Source of the DNA: Oscillospiraceae bacterium
GTDB lineage: Bacteria > Bacillota > Clostridia > Oscillospirales > Oscillospiraceae
DNA: 64,000 nucleotides
Assembly: GCA_902795045.1 (NCBI GenBank)
Contig: CADBJU010000001.1
Location: 1-64,000 of the forward strand
Direction of reading: 5' to 3'
Shown: piece after piece, positions 8,078 through 16,313 of the stretch
Numbering within the stretch: position 1 is the stretch's first letter
Layout: the number at the start of each line of letters is the position of its first letter
Program-made: the position numbers and the translations under genes
The notes under the pieces: generated by a model
The model's database searches: none
The model's input: only the letters and a program-made list of their open reading frames with translations
Told to the model about the DNA's origin: nothing

Positions 8078-8800
8078 TCAGAACATGGCGACAGGGGATT
8101 GAATTGTTGGCTTGGATGGCGTCTGCAAAGATCGTGGCTGTGTCTGCCTTGCCGCCTGCTGTTGTGGCATCCGTTCAGTTCTTGAATGTGCTGATGCCGC
8201 AGGCGCAGCTTGTTCCCGGCTGCTGCTGTCCTGCCTCATATAAGCGGCGGTGAGCCATGCGGTGTAGTGGATCCTGGTCAGAAGGAGCAGCTTGCTCAGG
8301 TTATCCAGAGTCATGCTGACGGCCACATGCTGCTCGGGATTCTTCCCGAACTTCGGCACGATCAGACCGGTGGCGTTTTCCTCACCCGGGCCGCTGCTGG
8401 CGGCAAACAGTACACTTCCGACATTTCTGGCTGCGTAAAGCTGAGCTGTGCGGGACAGGCTTTTCCCGTCTTCACGGGGCTTCCCGAGCTTCGCCAGCTT
8501 CTTCGCGGATGTCCCGCCGAGCCATTCCTTGATAGGATCGCGGCTGCCGCTCCGATTCTGGGCAGCGATGGCCGCACGAAGCTCTCCACTGTCGAGCATA
8601 CGGCAGAGCTCCAGCCAGTCGGCGATGTCAATATAGATTTGGATGTTCGTGGTCATACGCTGACCCTCCGGTCTGCTCTTGTCATAGGTGCAGAAGGTCA
8701 GGTGAGCCTTGCCGTAGCTGAAGGTGTCCGAAAGACTCTCCACAAAACAGTTCTTCGCGTCGATCCGCGTGATCTGGTAACGATTTCGGTCGTCCGTCAT
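8078..8800 (-). CDS. Hypothetical ICE protein, 240 residues
   Basis: I do not recognise this family. The N-terminal 180 residues look folded, with NIQIYIDIADWLELCRML near residue 55 and VAVSMTLDNLSKLLLLTRIH near 165. The last 60 are low-complexity Gln/Ala/Ser/Pro, like the flexible tail of DNA-associated proteins. Its ATG overlaps the stop of the upstream YkgJ-like gene in ATGA form, so the two are translationally coupled. A role in ICE DNA handling is a guess from context. Confidence 0.65.
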   Translation of the reverse strand: MTDDRNRYQITRIDAKNCFVESLSDTFSYGKAHLTFCTYDKSRPEGQRMTTNIQIYIDIADWLELCRMLDSGELRAAIAAQNRSGSRDPIKEWLGGTSAKKLAKLGKPREDGKSLSRTAQLYAARNVGSVLFAASSGPGEENATGLIVPKFGKNPEQHVAVSMTLDNLSKLLLLTRIHYTAWLTAAYMRQDSSSREQAAPAASAHSRTERMPQQQAARQTQPRSLQTPSKPTIQSPVAMF

Positions 8801-9522
8801 TTGAGATCACCCAGCTCCTTCTCGGATTTCTGGATGATCTCCAGAAGAGCAGTCTTGTTTCGCTCAAACTGGGACATGAAATCCTCGCCGGTGTCATAAC
8901 ACAGATAGATCAGCTGGTAGATCGTCGTCCAGATCGTATCCAACAGCTTATCTGAGACCTTTCCTTCGATCTCCCGAATGAACAGACATACCTCCGAGAT
9001 GAAGGCGTGCCAGCTCAGGAAATACCTGTCCTCGATCGGGAGATTGAAGTCGGTGAGCCATTCGCGGACCGTATGCGTCTCAGACTTGTCTCCGCAGTTG
9101 AAAGGGGAGATGAAGTACTGGATCTCTCCGCCGGCGACTCCGTCATGATTGTAAGAGCCTTTCTCGAAGGACATGGCGCGGCCGAGCGGGTACAGGGCGC
9201 AGACTGCCGGCTTTGCGCTGTGGATCGAGCATTTGTGATCCTTCAGCAGCGGGCAGCGCTTGATGCTCCCTCTGGGCTTGAGGCGCACGATCGGGATACG
9301 GGAATCCTGACCGATGTAGCATTCGCAGTACGTTTCCACAAACTCCGTCGGAGCCATGTTCAGCACTTTCGAGGCGTTATACAGGTCGCGGGGTGTGAGA
9401 AGAATGTCCTCACGGTCGATGCAGCACTTGCCGCAGGCTGTGCAGTGGAACTGAAAGCTGGCGTCAAGGCCGAGCTTCCACGAGTCCAGGTTTTCCGCAA
9501 TGGTTTTCAGTCTGGGGTCCAT
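8797..9522 (-). CDS. YkgJ-family cysteine cluster protein
   Basis: The 241-residue protein has the CxxCxxCC signature near its N-terminus (FHCTACGKCCIDREDI) and a second cysteine set (KRCPLLKDHKCSIHSAKPAVC) followed by LYPLGR. These are the marks of the YkgJ / zinc- or iron-chelating cysteine cluster family. The biochemical function is unknown. A clear AGGAGGTATCTCT precedes the ATG at 9522. It lies directly after a second, divergent member of the same family and is coupled to the downstream 240-residue gene. Confidence 0.88.
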   Translation of the reverse strand: MDPRLKTIAENLDSWKLGLDASFQFHCTACGKCCIDREDILLTPRDLYNASKVLNMAPTEFVETYCECYIGQDSRIPIVRLKPRGSIKRCPLLKDHKCSIHSAKPAVCALYPLGRAMSFEKGSYNHDGVAGGEIQYFISPFNCGDKSETHTVREWLTDFNLPIEDRYFLSWHAFISEVCLFIREIEGKVSDKLLDTIWTTIYQLIYLCYDTGEDFMSQFERNKTALLEIIQKSEKELGDLK

Positions 9523-9536
9523 AGAGATACCTCCTG

Positions 9537-10211
9537 TTATTCCTGTATGAGCTTTTCAAGCTCGCAAATAAGATTTTTTATGTTGGCCATAAACTGGGGC
9601 ATGAAGGGCTTGTCGAGCGCAAAGTCCGAATACCGGTATTTGTGAAACAGCAGCAGGGCCGCTGTCTTTTTCTCATCGGGGACAGCCATGAGGAGAAGGT
9701 GGATCTTCGGGGCGTGCTCAAAATCAAAGTGATAGAAGGCACGCACATCCTCGGGCATGTTCCTGTAATACCAGTTTTTCACCTTATGCGTGGGACCGCT
9801 GAAATGGTGGGGCCTTTCCGTACAGAGGACGATCTGGAAAACGCCGTCCTTTTCCGGAGCGGCCTCAATGGGATAGAGCCTGCAGGCCGTGGGCTTCGCC
9901 TCTTGGACGGCACAGCGGTTCCCGTTGAGAAAGATGCAGGAGTCATCATCACCGACGGTTTTCAGAAAATAGCTGAAGTACCCGGAATCGGTAATCGGTA
10001 CAGGCTCCCCAAAACGCATGAGCACATCGTCCGTACATGTCGGCCCGATACCCTGCGACCGCAGATATTTTGTCAGGCGGTATGCGTCGAGACTGTCCAG
10101 CGGGACGCCTTCTTTGATATGCCTGCAGCAGGCGGCGCAGCCGGTGCAGTGAAACTGAAAGCGGTCATTCAAGGAGACCGGACGATCATGGGGAAGATTT
10201 GGAGTCGGCAT
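9537..10211 (-). CDS. Second YkgJ-family cysteine cluster protein
   Basis: This 224-residue protein carries FHCTGCAACCRHIKEGVPL near residue 20 and a second cluster (NGNRCAVQEAKPTACRLYPI) near 110, matching its neighbour in plan but not closely in sequence. I use the ATG at 10211, which follows TTCAGGAGGAAAG. A longer frame to 10277 would overlap the YodL gene and lacks a site. Two paralogues in tandem suggest either duplication within the element or a heteromeric metal protein. Confidence 0.87.
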   Translation of the reverse strand: MPTPNLPHDRPVSLNDRFQFHCTGCAACCRHIKEGVPLDSLDAYRLTKYLRSQGIGPTCTDDVLMRFGEPVPITDSGYFSYFLKTVGDDDSCIFLNGNRCAVQEAKPTACRLYPIEAAPEKDGVFQIVLCTERPHHFSGPTHKVKNWYYRNMPEDVRAFYHFDFEHAPKIHLLLMAVPDEKKTAALLLFHKYRYSDFALDKPFMPQFMANIKNLICELEKLIQE

Positions 10212-10276
10212 ATTCTTTCCTCCTGAATACAGTGAGAGACGCCGGGAGTTGGCGTCTCTCTTTTTTACCTGAGGCA

Positions 10277-10588
10277 TTACTTGAACACTGGTATCCGGAC
10301 AAATCCGACCGAGTCGCAGAAATACGCTGTGCGGCTGCCGTCATCATACTCGTATTCAACAACATCCGAGACAGACAGCGAGCGCGCGGTATAGTCTGCG
10401 GGACGATGGAGATTCAGGAGGGCGAAGATACTCTCCGGGTCCTCTTCATCCGTTTCCAGACTGTATACAAGCGCGTATTTCTCAGCCGGGAAATGGCCCT
10501 CATACTCACGCAAAACCGTCTCATAGGACATGAAACAGATGCGTTTATCATCGAGCCTTAAGTCGACCTGGTAGATATGTGCCTTCAT
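10277..10588 (-). CDS. YodL-domain protein
   Basis: The 103-residue protein matches the YodL pattern: an N-terminal strand (AHIYQVDLRLDDKRICFMSY), a middle VYSLETDEEDPESIFALLNL, and the typical C-terminal half YTARSLSVSDVVEYEYDDG followed by AYFCDSVGFVRIPVF. Proteins of this kind are frequent in Firmicutes mobile elements and of unknown function. Its start overlaps the stop of the PcfJ gene in ATGA form, so translation is coupled to it. Confidence 0.8.
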   Translation of the reverse strand: MKAHIYQVDLRLDDKRICFMSYETVLREYEGHFPAEKYALVYSLETDEEDPESIFALLNLHRPADYTARSLSVSDVVEYEYDDGSRTAYFCDSVGFVRIPVFK

Positions 10589-11955
10589 GCAACCTGCACC
10601 TCGGCATTCTTGAAAAATTTCTCATGCCAATTTTCAACAAAGCGCATCTGCTCCGGTGCAGGCTGACGATTAAAGCGCCCGCGCACCTGACCGAGTCTGC
10701 CGTCGGTGTTGACCTGGACGGTGACGAGGGAACGGTCGGGATCAGATAACCTCCGAAGAAAGAAAATGAAGGTATCCAGGGCGGCAACACGATCCGTATA
10801 GGAGCCGACGCAATGAGAGAGCTGCCGGCCTTCCTCGATCAGATCATCCGGCTTCCTGGGAGCAAGTATGCAGTAGGCTCCGTTGGAATACTCAAAGCTG
10901 CTGAGAAATTCCGAGGCCTTCTGAAACTGCTCCATGGATGCCTGCATCTTCAGCTTGCTGCAGCGATAGCTCAGCACCTGCTCATCGCTGGCCAGGTGCT
11001 CGGAATACTTGTCCCGTACCTCACCGTAGAGCAGATACTGCTGATTCATATAATCGCTCCACTGGGCCCAGAAGCCGGACGGGTTTTCCGCGTAACCCTG
11101 CCTGGTGCATTCGCAGAACATATAATCGACCATGGACTGAAGGTCAAACACAGTCTCCGCAACCTGCTTTTGCGCAATATAGCGCTTATATTTTTGCGTG
11201 GGATCAAAGCGCGCAAAGAGTTTTTTGAAGACAGAGCCCTCCGGAAACGCGAGGACGGGAGTTTCCAGGTACATCGTGAGAAACTGGCGGACACCCTCAA
11301 TGCCCCAGCGGGCGTGGATCTGCTCAAAGGAGGAGGGAGTCACATTCTCAACGTTGTTGTTAAAACTCCGATAGGCATAGAACAGGCTGTGAATCACACC
11401 GGAGGGGGACAGCACAAGATGCTTGGCCTCAGCTTTGCCGAGATGTTCCGCGACTATGCCAAAGGCAAACTTGACGGCGGAGAACTCTGCGTGCGGGATA
11501 TCCGGACGGTAACTGTTCTCAACTTCCTGGATATCGAACATATCGTTCTTCATATAGGGATGAAGACGGTCGTCGTTTATCGTCTGCAGAAACGTGTCCC
11601 GCCAGCAGGAATCCCTCTGAAGCGTTGTGATCCAGTTCGGCGTGTTCCCGTCGGCATCCCGGATGGCATAGCCGCCGTCGGGTATCCCGGAGACAAACTT
11701 CTGCAGAGAATCCTCATACAGATTCTGCACAGTCCCGCCGCCACTCTCGTCCTTGATATAGAACTGCCCCTTGGAGACGATAATCACCATCACCATGCTG
11801 GTTTTGGGCGTCTTTCTGCGGACAGCGAAGTCCGGCCCGGAGGCGAACACCGTCTCATAGGAGACTTTGGGTTTGGCTTTGGGAGCGGGCGCGGGCACCG
11901 CTGCGTTGATCTCTTCAACCTCGGTCTTGAGGATATAGTCTTTTATGTTTTCCAT
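10585..11955 (-). CDS. PcfJ-domain protein
   Basis: The 456-residue protein ends in a PcfJ-like domain: LIEEGRQLSHCVGSYTDRVA near residue 370, then TFIFFLRRL, LVTVQV and LGQVRGRFNRQP. PcfJ was first named from the enterococcal pCF10 transfer region; its biochemical role is not established. The N-terminal 330 residues are not recognisable to me. The ATG at 11955 with AAAGGA five bases upstream is preferred to an upstream GTG/ATG extension. It belongs to the long minus-strand operon and is followed by YodL and YkgJ genes, a combination often seen on Clostridia ICEs. Confidence 0.8.
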   Translation of the reverse strand: MENIKDYILKTEVEEINAAVPAPAPKAKPKVSYETVFASGPDFAVRRKTPKTSMVMVIIVSKGQFYIKDESGGGTVQNLYEDSLQKFVSGIPDGGYAIRDADGNTPNWITTLQRDSCWRDTFLQTINDDRLHPYMKNDMFDIQEVENSYRPDIPHAEFSAVKFAFGIVAEHLGKAEAKHLVLSPSGVIHSLFYAYRSFNNNVENVTPSSFEQIHARWGIEGVRQFLTMYLETPVLAFPEGSVFKKLFARFDPTQKYKRYIAQKQVAETVFDLQSMVDYMFCECTRQGYAENPSGFWAQWSDYMNQQYLLYGEVRDKYSEHLASDEQVLSYRCSKLKMQASMEQFQKASEFLSSFEYSNGAYCILAPRKPDDLIEEGRQLSHCVGSYTDRVAALDTFIFFLRRLSDPDRSLVTVQVNTDGRLGQVRGRFNRQPAPEQMRFVENWHEKFFKNAEVQVA

Positions 11956-11974
11956 ATGAATCCTTTCTGGAGAT

Positions 11975-12175
11975 TCAGACTCCGTCGCAATGATCAAACT
12001 CCGGCCCTATGAGATTCAGCCCGCGTTCACGGCAGGCGGTCCAGAGGGCGTTCTCATAGTCCTGATCTCCGCTGTCTTTATCGAAATCTACGATACAGAC
12101 GCGCGTATCTGCGGATGTGGCAAAAACGCCTTCGACGATGCCGTCATGGATGAATACGATTACTTCTTCAGCCAT
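11975..12175 (-). CDS. Small hypothetical protein, 66 residues
   Basis: A short reading frame begins MAEEVIVFIHDGIVEGVFAT with GGGAGGT placed 6 bases before the ATG at 12175. It overlaps the end of the upstream gene by 8 bases. The sequence alternates strands and acidic turns (CIVDFDKDSGDQDYENALW) and resembles small ICE-encoded proteins that I cannot name. Confidence 0.65.
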   Translation of the reverse strand: MAEEVIVFIHDGIVEGVFATSADTRVCIVDFDKDSGDQDYENALWTACRERGLNLIGPEFDHCDGV

Positions 12176-12968
12176 GGATGACCTCCCGGAAGATAAGATT
12201 TGCCTGCAGGGAACGCATGGTCTCGGTGAGATAGCTTGACTGACGCTCCCAATCATCCAGATAGACCTGCATCTCTTCGGCTGTACACAGATGGGCCGCG
12301 TCCGGCTCGAATAGTTCAAAGTCATCCTGCGTTACATAGTCATAGGGGAGGCAGAGTACCCCCTCCTGTACCAGAATGAAGTACAGACCGGTGTGCAGGT
12401 CGTCCGAGATGGGGTAGTGCCAATGCAGCTCGTTTTTGAAGAGATCCACATATCTCGCAGACAGAGAGGCGAGGGTTGAGTAGCAGTCGCCGCCCTCATG
12501 GAGCTTGTGAAGAAACTCATCCTTGCTGTAAAGCAGATTCCTTTGAACTGTCAATGAACCGATCTGGAAAACATCCGGTGAGGAATAGGGGAAGGTGAGC
12601 GCCTCGCGGGAGACACCGATGAGGTAGAGCGTGGTGTCACAGACAAGCTGCTGTTCCCAGCCGGTGTTGAGGACTTCCTTCAGCAGTTCATTGGACAGCA
12701 AAAGATCAATCCCGCAGGTGGAGTCCGCATCCGACGGGATTGCCTGGATCGCAACCTCGCGGGATGCCTTCACATGCGCCAGCAGCAGACTGAGATCTGC
12801 CAGACTGAACCGGTCGTTCGTGCATTTGAGTGTCCAGTAGTCGTAGTCGTCAACAGTCGCCTCACAGTGGATCTCGCGCTGAAGCAGCGCGGAAATCTTC
12901 CTGCTGAGCCATTCTGCGACGACGGGGAGCTCCAGCCGAAGCGTATGACAGAGCGTGGGGGTGGACAT
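12168..12968 (-). CDS. Hypothetical ICE protein, 266 residues
   Basis: Not recognised. The protein starts MSTPTLCHTLRLELPVV after AAAGGAATTAAG. It is soluble, rich in aromatic and acidic residues, and ends with a helical segment DDWERQSSYLTETMRSLQAN. A longer frame to 13283 runs back through the neighbouring gene and is rejected. It lies between the 165-residue gene (1 base apart) and the 66-residue gene (8-base overlap), so it is an internal operon member. Confidence 0.7.
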   Translation of the reverse strand: MSTPTLCHTLRLELPVVAEWLSRKISALLQREIHCEATVDDYDYWTLKCTNDRFSLADLSLLLAHVKASREVAIQAIPSDADSTCGIDLLLSNELLKEVLNTGWEQQLVCDTTLYLIGVSREALTFPYSSPDVFQIGSLTVQRNLLYSKDEFLHKLHEGGDCYSTLASLSARYVDLFKNELHWHYPISDDLHTGLYFILVQEGVLCLPYDYVTQDDFELFEPDAAHLCTAEEMQVYLDDWERQSSYLTETMRSLQANLIFREVIHG

Positions 12969-12969
12969 C

Positions 12970-13467
12970 TTAATTCCTTTCTGCCACATAGGGCTCATAG
13001 TATTTGGGGTCATCGAGGTGACTCTGGTAAGCACCGATATATAACCGGTGCCCTGCATTTTTCTCCGGATTGTATTCGGTGAGACAGATGATCGCCGGCG
13101 GCTTGCCGGAACTGCGCGCATAGATGCAGATACCCGGATACTCGTCCTCTTCAAAGCCGACTGCCCGCAGCTTCGTGCCGTCCGGCAGCATGACCTCAAA
13201 ATTCGGCTCATGCTCCTCCGAAAGGTCGGACACGGGCGGATCTGACAGAGTGAAGCGCTTCCGGCTCTGCTTCCCGGCTTCATAGAAGCGGGAGCGGGCC
13301 TTGTTCAGCTCATCCTGAATGGCGGTGAAGATCTGCACGATCTGCTCCGGCTCATAGGCGTAAATCGTAGTTACCGAGAGATTGCCCAGGAGGCGGACCA
13401 TTTTGATGATCTTGTTGACCCTCGCCTCGGCAAGTCTCTTGAAGCGTATGGAGCGTGTCTCTTTCAT
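12970..13467 (-). CDS. Conserved ICE hypothetical protein, 165 residues
   Basis: The N-terminus (RFKRLAEARVNKIIKMVRLL, then GNLSVTTIYAYEPEQIVQIF) is a pattern I recall from many Firmicutes mobile-element hypotheticals. It is a positively charged helical segment followed by a longer amphipathic helix. The C-terminal half is beta-rich. Function is unknown. The start overlaps the stop of the preceding gene as ATGA. Confidence 0.7.
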   Translation of the reverse strand: MKETRSIRFKRLAEARVNKIIKMVRLLGNLSVTTIYAYEPEQIVQIFTAIQDELNKARSRFYEAGKQSRKRFTLSDPPVSDLSEEHEPNFEVMLPDGTKLRAVGFEEDEYPGICIYARSSGKPPAIICLTEYNPEKNAGHRLYIGAYQSHLDDPKYYEPYVAERN

Positions 13468-13673
13468 GTGCGTCCTCCTATCTCTCTGACATGCAGAAGA
13501 TAGTGGGTATTCAGCGTCTCAAAATCTATCTCGGTCTGGGAGCTGTGCTGGATAGCCAGAACGCGGCTTGTCCTGCGCGTGCCGTCAGACTCGAAGATAT
13601 AGGCGGAGCGCCCGACAGAGAGCGGCACCAGGGGAAGACCGGTGATTTCAAGAGTTTTCTTTTCCGGGTTCAT
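13464..13673 (-). CDS. Small hypothetical protein, about 69 residues
   Basis: A compact frame (MNPEKKTLEITGLPLVPLSV) ending HYLLHVREIGGRT, rich in beta-strand residues. AAGGAG lies 12 bases before the ATG at 13673 and directly abuts another in-frame ATG at 13685, so the first usable start is probably 13673. It overlaps both neighbours in the operon. The function is unknown. Confidence 0.55.
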   Translation of the reverse strand: MNPEKKTLEITGLPLVPLSVGRSAYIFESDGTRRTSRVLAIQHSSQTEIDFETLNTHYLLHVREIGGRT

Positions 13674-14103
13674 GTGAGTATTCATCTCCTTGTAATTTGT
13701 CTGGGCGATATTGTCGATTGAACGCAGCGTAATCGACCCAGTCGGGGTTATCGAATATGCGGCCGGCGTGAAGCTCCAAAGCATAAAGCTCTTTATCACG
13801 CTTCGTGTGCAGCCAGGGCGCACCTTCAAGCCAGACGATCAGCGAGTTCAGCAGCTCGTCTTCGCCGGAGCGATGGATCAGATCCCGGATCAGAGTCTCC
13901 CAGACTGGGTACTCAAGATCACCGAGCCCGGTCATGACGCCGTTCCGATAGCCGCTGGATTTGCTGTGCTGGTCACCGAGCCTGCGAACTGAGACGCCGG
14001 TAAAATAGTGAACACGCAGATCTGAAAAGCTCAGATCAGACACAAGATACTCGACGCCGTTGATCAGTATGGCGTCGTTATTGACAGGAGCGAGGTCAGG
14101 CAA
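13648..14103 (-). CDS. Hypothetical ICE protein, about 151 residues
   Basis: The coding signal is clear in the C-terminal half (SLIVWLEGAPWLHTKRDKEL and IFDNPDWVDYAAFNRQ), but the start is uncertain. A TTG at 14103 overlaps the stop of the upstream gene and would give LPDLAPVNNDAILINGVEYL; no ATG with a ribosome binding site is available. The protein is not recognised. Confidence 0.6.
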   Translation of the reverse strand: MPDLAPVNNDAILINGVEYLVSDLSFSDLRVHYFTGVSVRRLGDQHSKSSGYRNGVMTGLGDLEYPVWETLIRDLIHRSGEDELLNSLIVWLEGAPWLHTKRDKELYALELHAGRIFDNPDWVDYAAFNRQYRPDKLQGDEYSHEPGKENS

Positions 14104-14629
14104 TGTGCAGCGCCTCGCTTTCCTCCGGGAACATGCGGCAGAACAGCTCCATATACCGGCGAAAGGCATATTCGTTGAGCGGCGCGCGCAGCGAGGCCTC
14201 CGACCAGCAGATCAGCTCCTCCTCGGGCAGAAGATACCGGTCGGCGATAAAGCGCGCACCGTCAAAATGCGGAGCTTTGGGCTTGAGGATCTTGTTCATT
14301 TCCGTCTTGCTGGAGGCGGACATGATCATCGCGCCCTTTTTCTCGGCAATGCCATTGAGCAGCTTTTCTGTGTAACCGCGTTCATCATAGTGATGAATCA
14401 GCCCCTGCAGCATCTTGAGCGCGTCAAAGCGGAGCGCGAAGAGCTTTTCCGAGATCCCTTCGGAGCAGATCAGCTCGGCAAAGTACGGAACAAGAGAAAC
14501 AGATGGACTGATGTCATACGGGAATGAAAGCGTGTCGTCTTCCGGGAGACTGGGAGATTGATCCGGGTTCAGTTCTTCCGGACTCAGCACGGAGATATCC
14601 GGGGTGACTTGCGTCTTTACAGCGGGCAT
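14096..14629 (-). CDS. Hypothetical ICE protein, about 177 residues
   Basis: Not recognised. The protein has an acidic, proline-rich N-terminus (SVLSPEELNPDQSPSLPEDD), a helical core with YFAELICSEGISEKLFALRF, and ends RMFPEESEALHIA. Starts at 14629 and 14641 are both possible; AAGGAT lies at the better distance from 14629. It is the second gene of the operon. Confidence 0.6.
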   Translation of the reverse strand: MPAVKTQVTPDISVLSPEELNPDQSPSLPEDDTLSFPYDISPSVSLVPYFAELICSEGISEKLFALRFDALKMLQGLIHHYDERGYTEKLLNGIAEKKGAMIMSASSKTEMNKILKPKAPHFDGARFIADRYLLPEEELICWSEASLRAPLNEYAFRRYMELFCRMFPEESEALHIA

Positions 14630-14723
14630 TGTTTTCACCATCCTTGATAAAAATGACGGCACCCGGAGAAACAATCTCTGGGTGCCTTATGGTCAAAAGA
14701 CCGAGTATTTACGATGTTCCGGT

Positions 14724-14957
14724 TCAGCGGAAGCTGTACATGGCAAAGCAGCCGGGGTGACCGGGATTGCCTTTAACCGCGGCTTCGGATGATCTTCTCA
14801 TGATCCTGCGTTCCTCCCGGGATGTTACAACGGGATAGGAATCAAAGCGATCCACATGGAAGGGATCATAAAAAGATCGGGCTGACTGGGCGGCCTGCTC
14901 ACTGGAGCATCCGTCGGAGATCAGCGTGTAATAGATGGAATCTGTAATTCTGGACAT
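14724..14957 (-). CDS. Small hypothetical protein heading the ICE operon
   Basis: The 77-residue product starts MSRITDSIYYTLISDGCSSE and ends in a basic, glycine-rich tail. AGGAGAATAAAGAAT precedes the ATG at 14957. It is the first gene of the minus-strand series that runs to 7430. I do not recognise it. Confidence 0.6.
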   Translation of the reverse strand: MSRITDSIYYTLISDGCSSEQAAQSARSFYDPFHVDRFDSYPVVTSREERRIMRRSSEAAVKGNPGHPGCFAMYSFR

Positions 14958-15024
14958 ATTCTTTATTCTCCTTTTTGATGATATTGATTCTGTGCGGAGA
15001 GAGATATATGTACGGAAAGCCTGA

Positions 15025-15053
15025 GGCTCCCCGGAAAAAAAGTTGGGGGAGCC
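15025..15053 (-). other. Perfect hairpin in the 14958-15375 gap
   Basis: GGCTCCCC and GGGGAGCC form an 8-bp stem with a T-rich 13-base loop on the minus strand, in the leader of the operon starting at 14957. It may be a leader structure or a remnant of the GGCTCCCCC palindromes seen at 31.7 and 35.4 kb. Apart from this and the terminator at 15201 the 417-base gap holds nothing I can name. Confidence 0.4.
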
Positions 15054-15200
15054 GCAAAGCTCCAATCTATATAAAAGCGCGTGAGAGCGGAAAACTCCGA
15101 ACGCCGGTGATCCAAAGATCACGAAACTGCGGCGGAAGGGGAGCGCCCCTTTCCATGAGCCGCATATCGCTGTGCCTCTTTGCTAAGGGGCAGAAGAAAC

Positions 15201-15237
15201 AAAAAGTGCCTGAAGAGATGATTCTTCAGACACTTTG
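15201..15237 (-). terminator. Terminator of the 15376 gene
   Basis: On the minus strand AAAGTGTCTGAAGA and TCTTCAGGCACTTTTTG pair over 13-14 bases with a single mismatch and a T-run, about 140 bases after the XRE gene stop. Confidence 0.8.
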
Positions 15238-15375
15238 AAAACGTGAGACTGTAATACCATGGCGGTATTCGGATACTAGCACGATAACTATAGCACGAAA
15301 AACGGCAGGATGCAAATTTCAGGTCAGAGCAGGGGTTAAAGCTCAATCTCCAGAAGCGGATGCAGCGGGATCTAT

Positions 15376-16068
15376 TTAAGCCCCTTCGAGCAAATCTACA
15401 ATTTCAGAAATTGCCACTCGGAGCTCACAGTAAATCGGAGATGTGGGACTCTTGATGAGAGCATCGGAGAATCTGCTCCAACTGGCCATGGCATCTGAAC
15501 AGTAGTCATGATCCTTAAGCCTATACTCGTCAAAGGACTCAAACAAATCCATGCCCAACAAGTAAAAATTGTACTCAAGATGATTCTCGTAAAGGCCTTT
15601 CTTCTTATGAAGACACTCCTCATCAAGATAGTCTCTGAGATTACAGGCAATAAAGCCAGAATCAATCTCGTCATCATCTTTGGAATTCAGCGACTGATGA
15701 TAAGTCAGGCCAATTACAGCCGGAAGCAACCAGCTAAGAAGAACATAGACTGGGTACGAGTATTTGTGCTTGATACCGACTCTTTCAAGTATAAATGCAG
15801 ATTCCTTCTTTGCCTTTTCAAAAGAGTCTAATTCCTGCAATTCGGTCATTTCCATACCCTTTTTCCTGCAACGGGAGTTCTGGAGAACCATCTCCTTCGT
15901 AAGGTCGATCCCCAGCGTCTCAAAGATGAGTATGACATTATCCTGAGAAGGGCGGCTTTCTCCGTTGAGCCATTTGGAAACAGCCTGCGGCGTAACATGG
16001 ATAAGTTCCGCAAACTCTTTCTGGCTGAGTTCTCTTTCTTTTAATGCTTTTTTCAAGATTTGGTCCAT
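15376..16068 (-). CDS. XRE-family regulator with a hydrophobic segment
   Basis: The 230-residue protein has an N-terminal helix-turn-helix (residues about 1-60, ELSQKEFAELIHVTPQAVSK). A helical C-terminal part contains one strongly hydrophobic stretch (YPVYVLLSWLLPAVIGLTY) that could be a membrane helix. The ATG at 16068 follows AGGAGGT. It has its own promoter (16183-16211) with a palindrome just downstream, which fits autoregulation. It is divergent from the 16314 operon, which it may also control. The C-terminal domain is not recognised. Confidence 0.8.
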   Translation of the reverse strand: MDQILKKALKERELSQKEFAELIHVTPQAVSKWLNGESRPSQDNVILIFETLGIDLTKEMVLQNSRCRKKGMEMTELQELDSFEKAKKESAFILERVGIKHKYSYPVYVLLSWLLPAVIGLTYHQSLNSKDDDEIDSGFIACNLRDYLDEECLHKKKGLYENHLEYNFYLLGMDLFESFDEYRLKDHDYCSDAMASWSRFSDALIKSPTSPIYCELRVAISEIVDLLEGA

Positions 16069-16154
16069 TGCAGTACCTCCTTTCAAGATCATTCTATCGC
16101 TAGAGCAGCAATCAAGCAAACAATTAGCGGTTGATTCTTTCGGTTGATATGGTC

Positions 16155-16171
16155 TTGAGCTCAATGCTCAA
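16155..16171. promoter_or_regulatory. Palindromic operator candidate TTGAGC-N5-GCTCAA
   Basis: A perfect 6-bp inverted repeat with a five-base centre lies just downstream of the start point expected for the XRE gene promoter, where a bound protein would block transcription. Confidence 0.5.
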
Positions 16172-16182
16172 TTCTTTGTAGT

Positions 16183-16211
16183 ATAATACCATTTAAACTA
16201 GCTGCTTTCAA
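16183..16211 (-). promoter_or_regulatory. Promoter of the XRE gene
   Basis: On the minus strand TTGAAA (16211-16206), 17 bases and TATTAT (16188-16183) form a near-consensus promoter. Confidence 0.7.
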
Positions 16212-16229
16212 TTAAGTAGGTCAAATACC

Positions 16230-16258
16230 TTGAACAGGAGCATCCCTAAGCGTATAAT
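16230..16258 (+). promoter_or_regulatory. Promoter of the 16314-20640 operon
   Basis: TTGAAC (16230-16235), a 17-base spacer and a perfect TATAAT (16253-16258) precede the plus-strand genes that start at 16314. Confidence 0.75.
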
Positions 16259-16313
16259 CGTAGTGCTATTGCAACTGATTGCTTACATTTGCATACACAA
16301 AGGACTGAGATAA

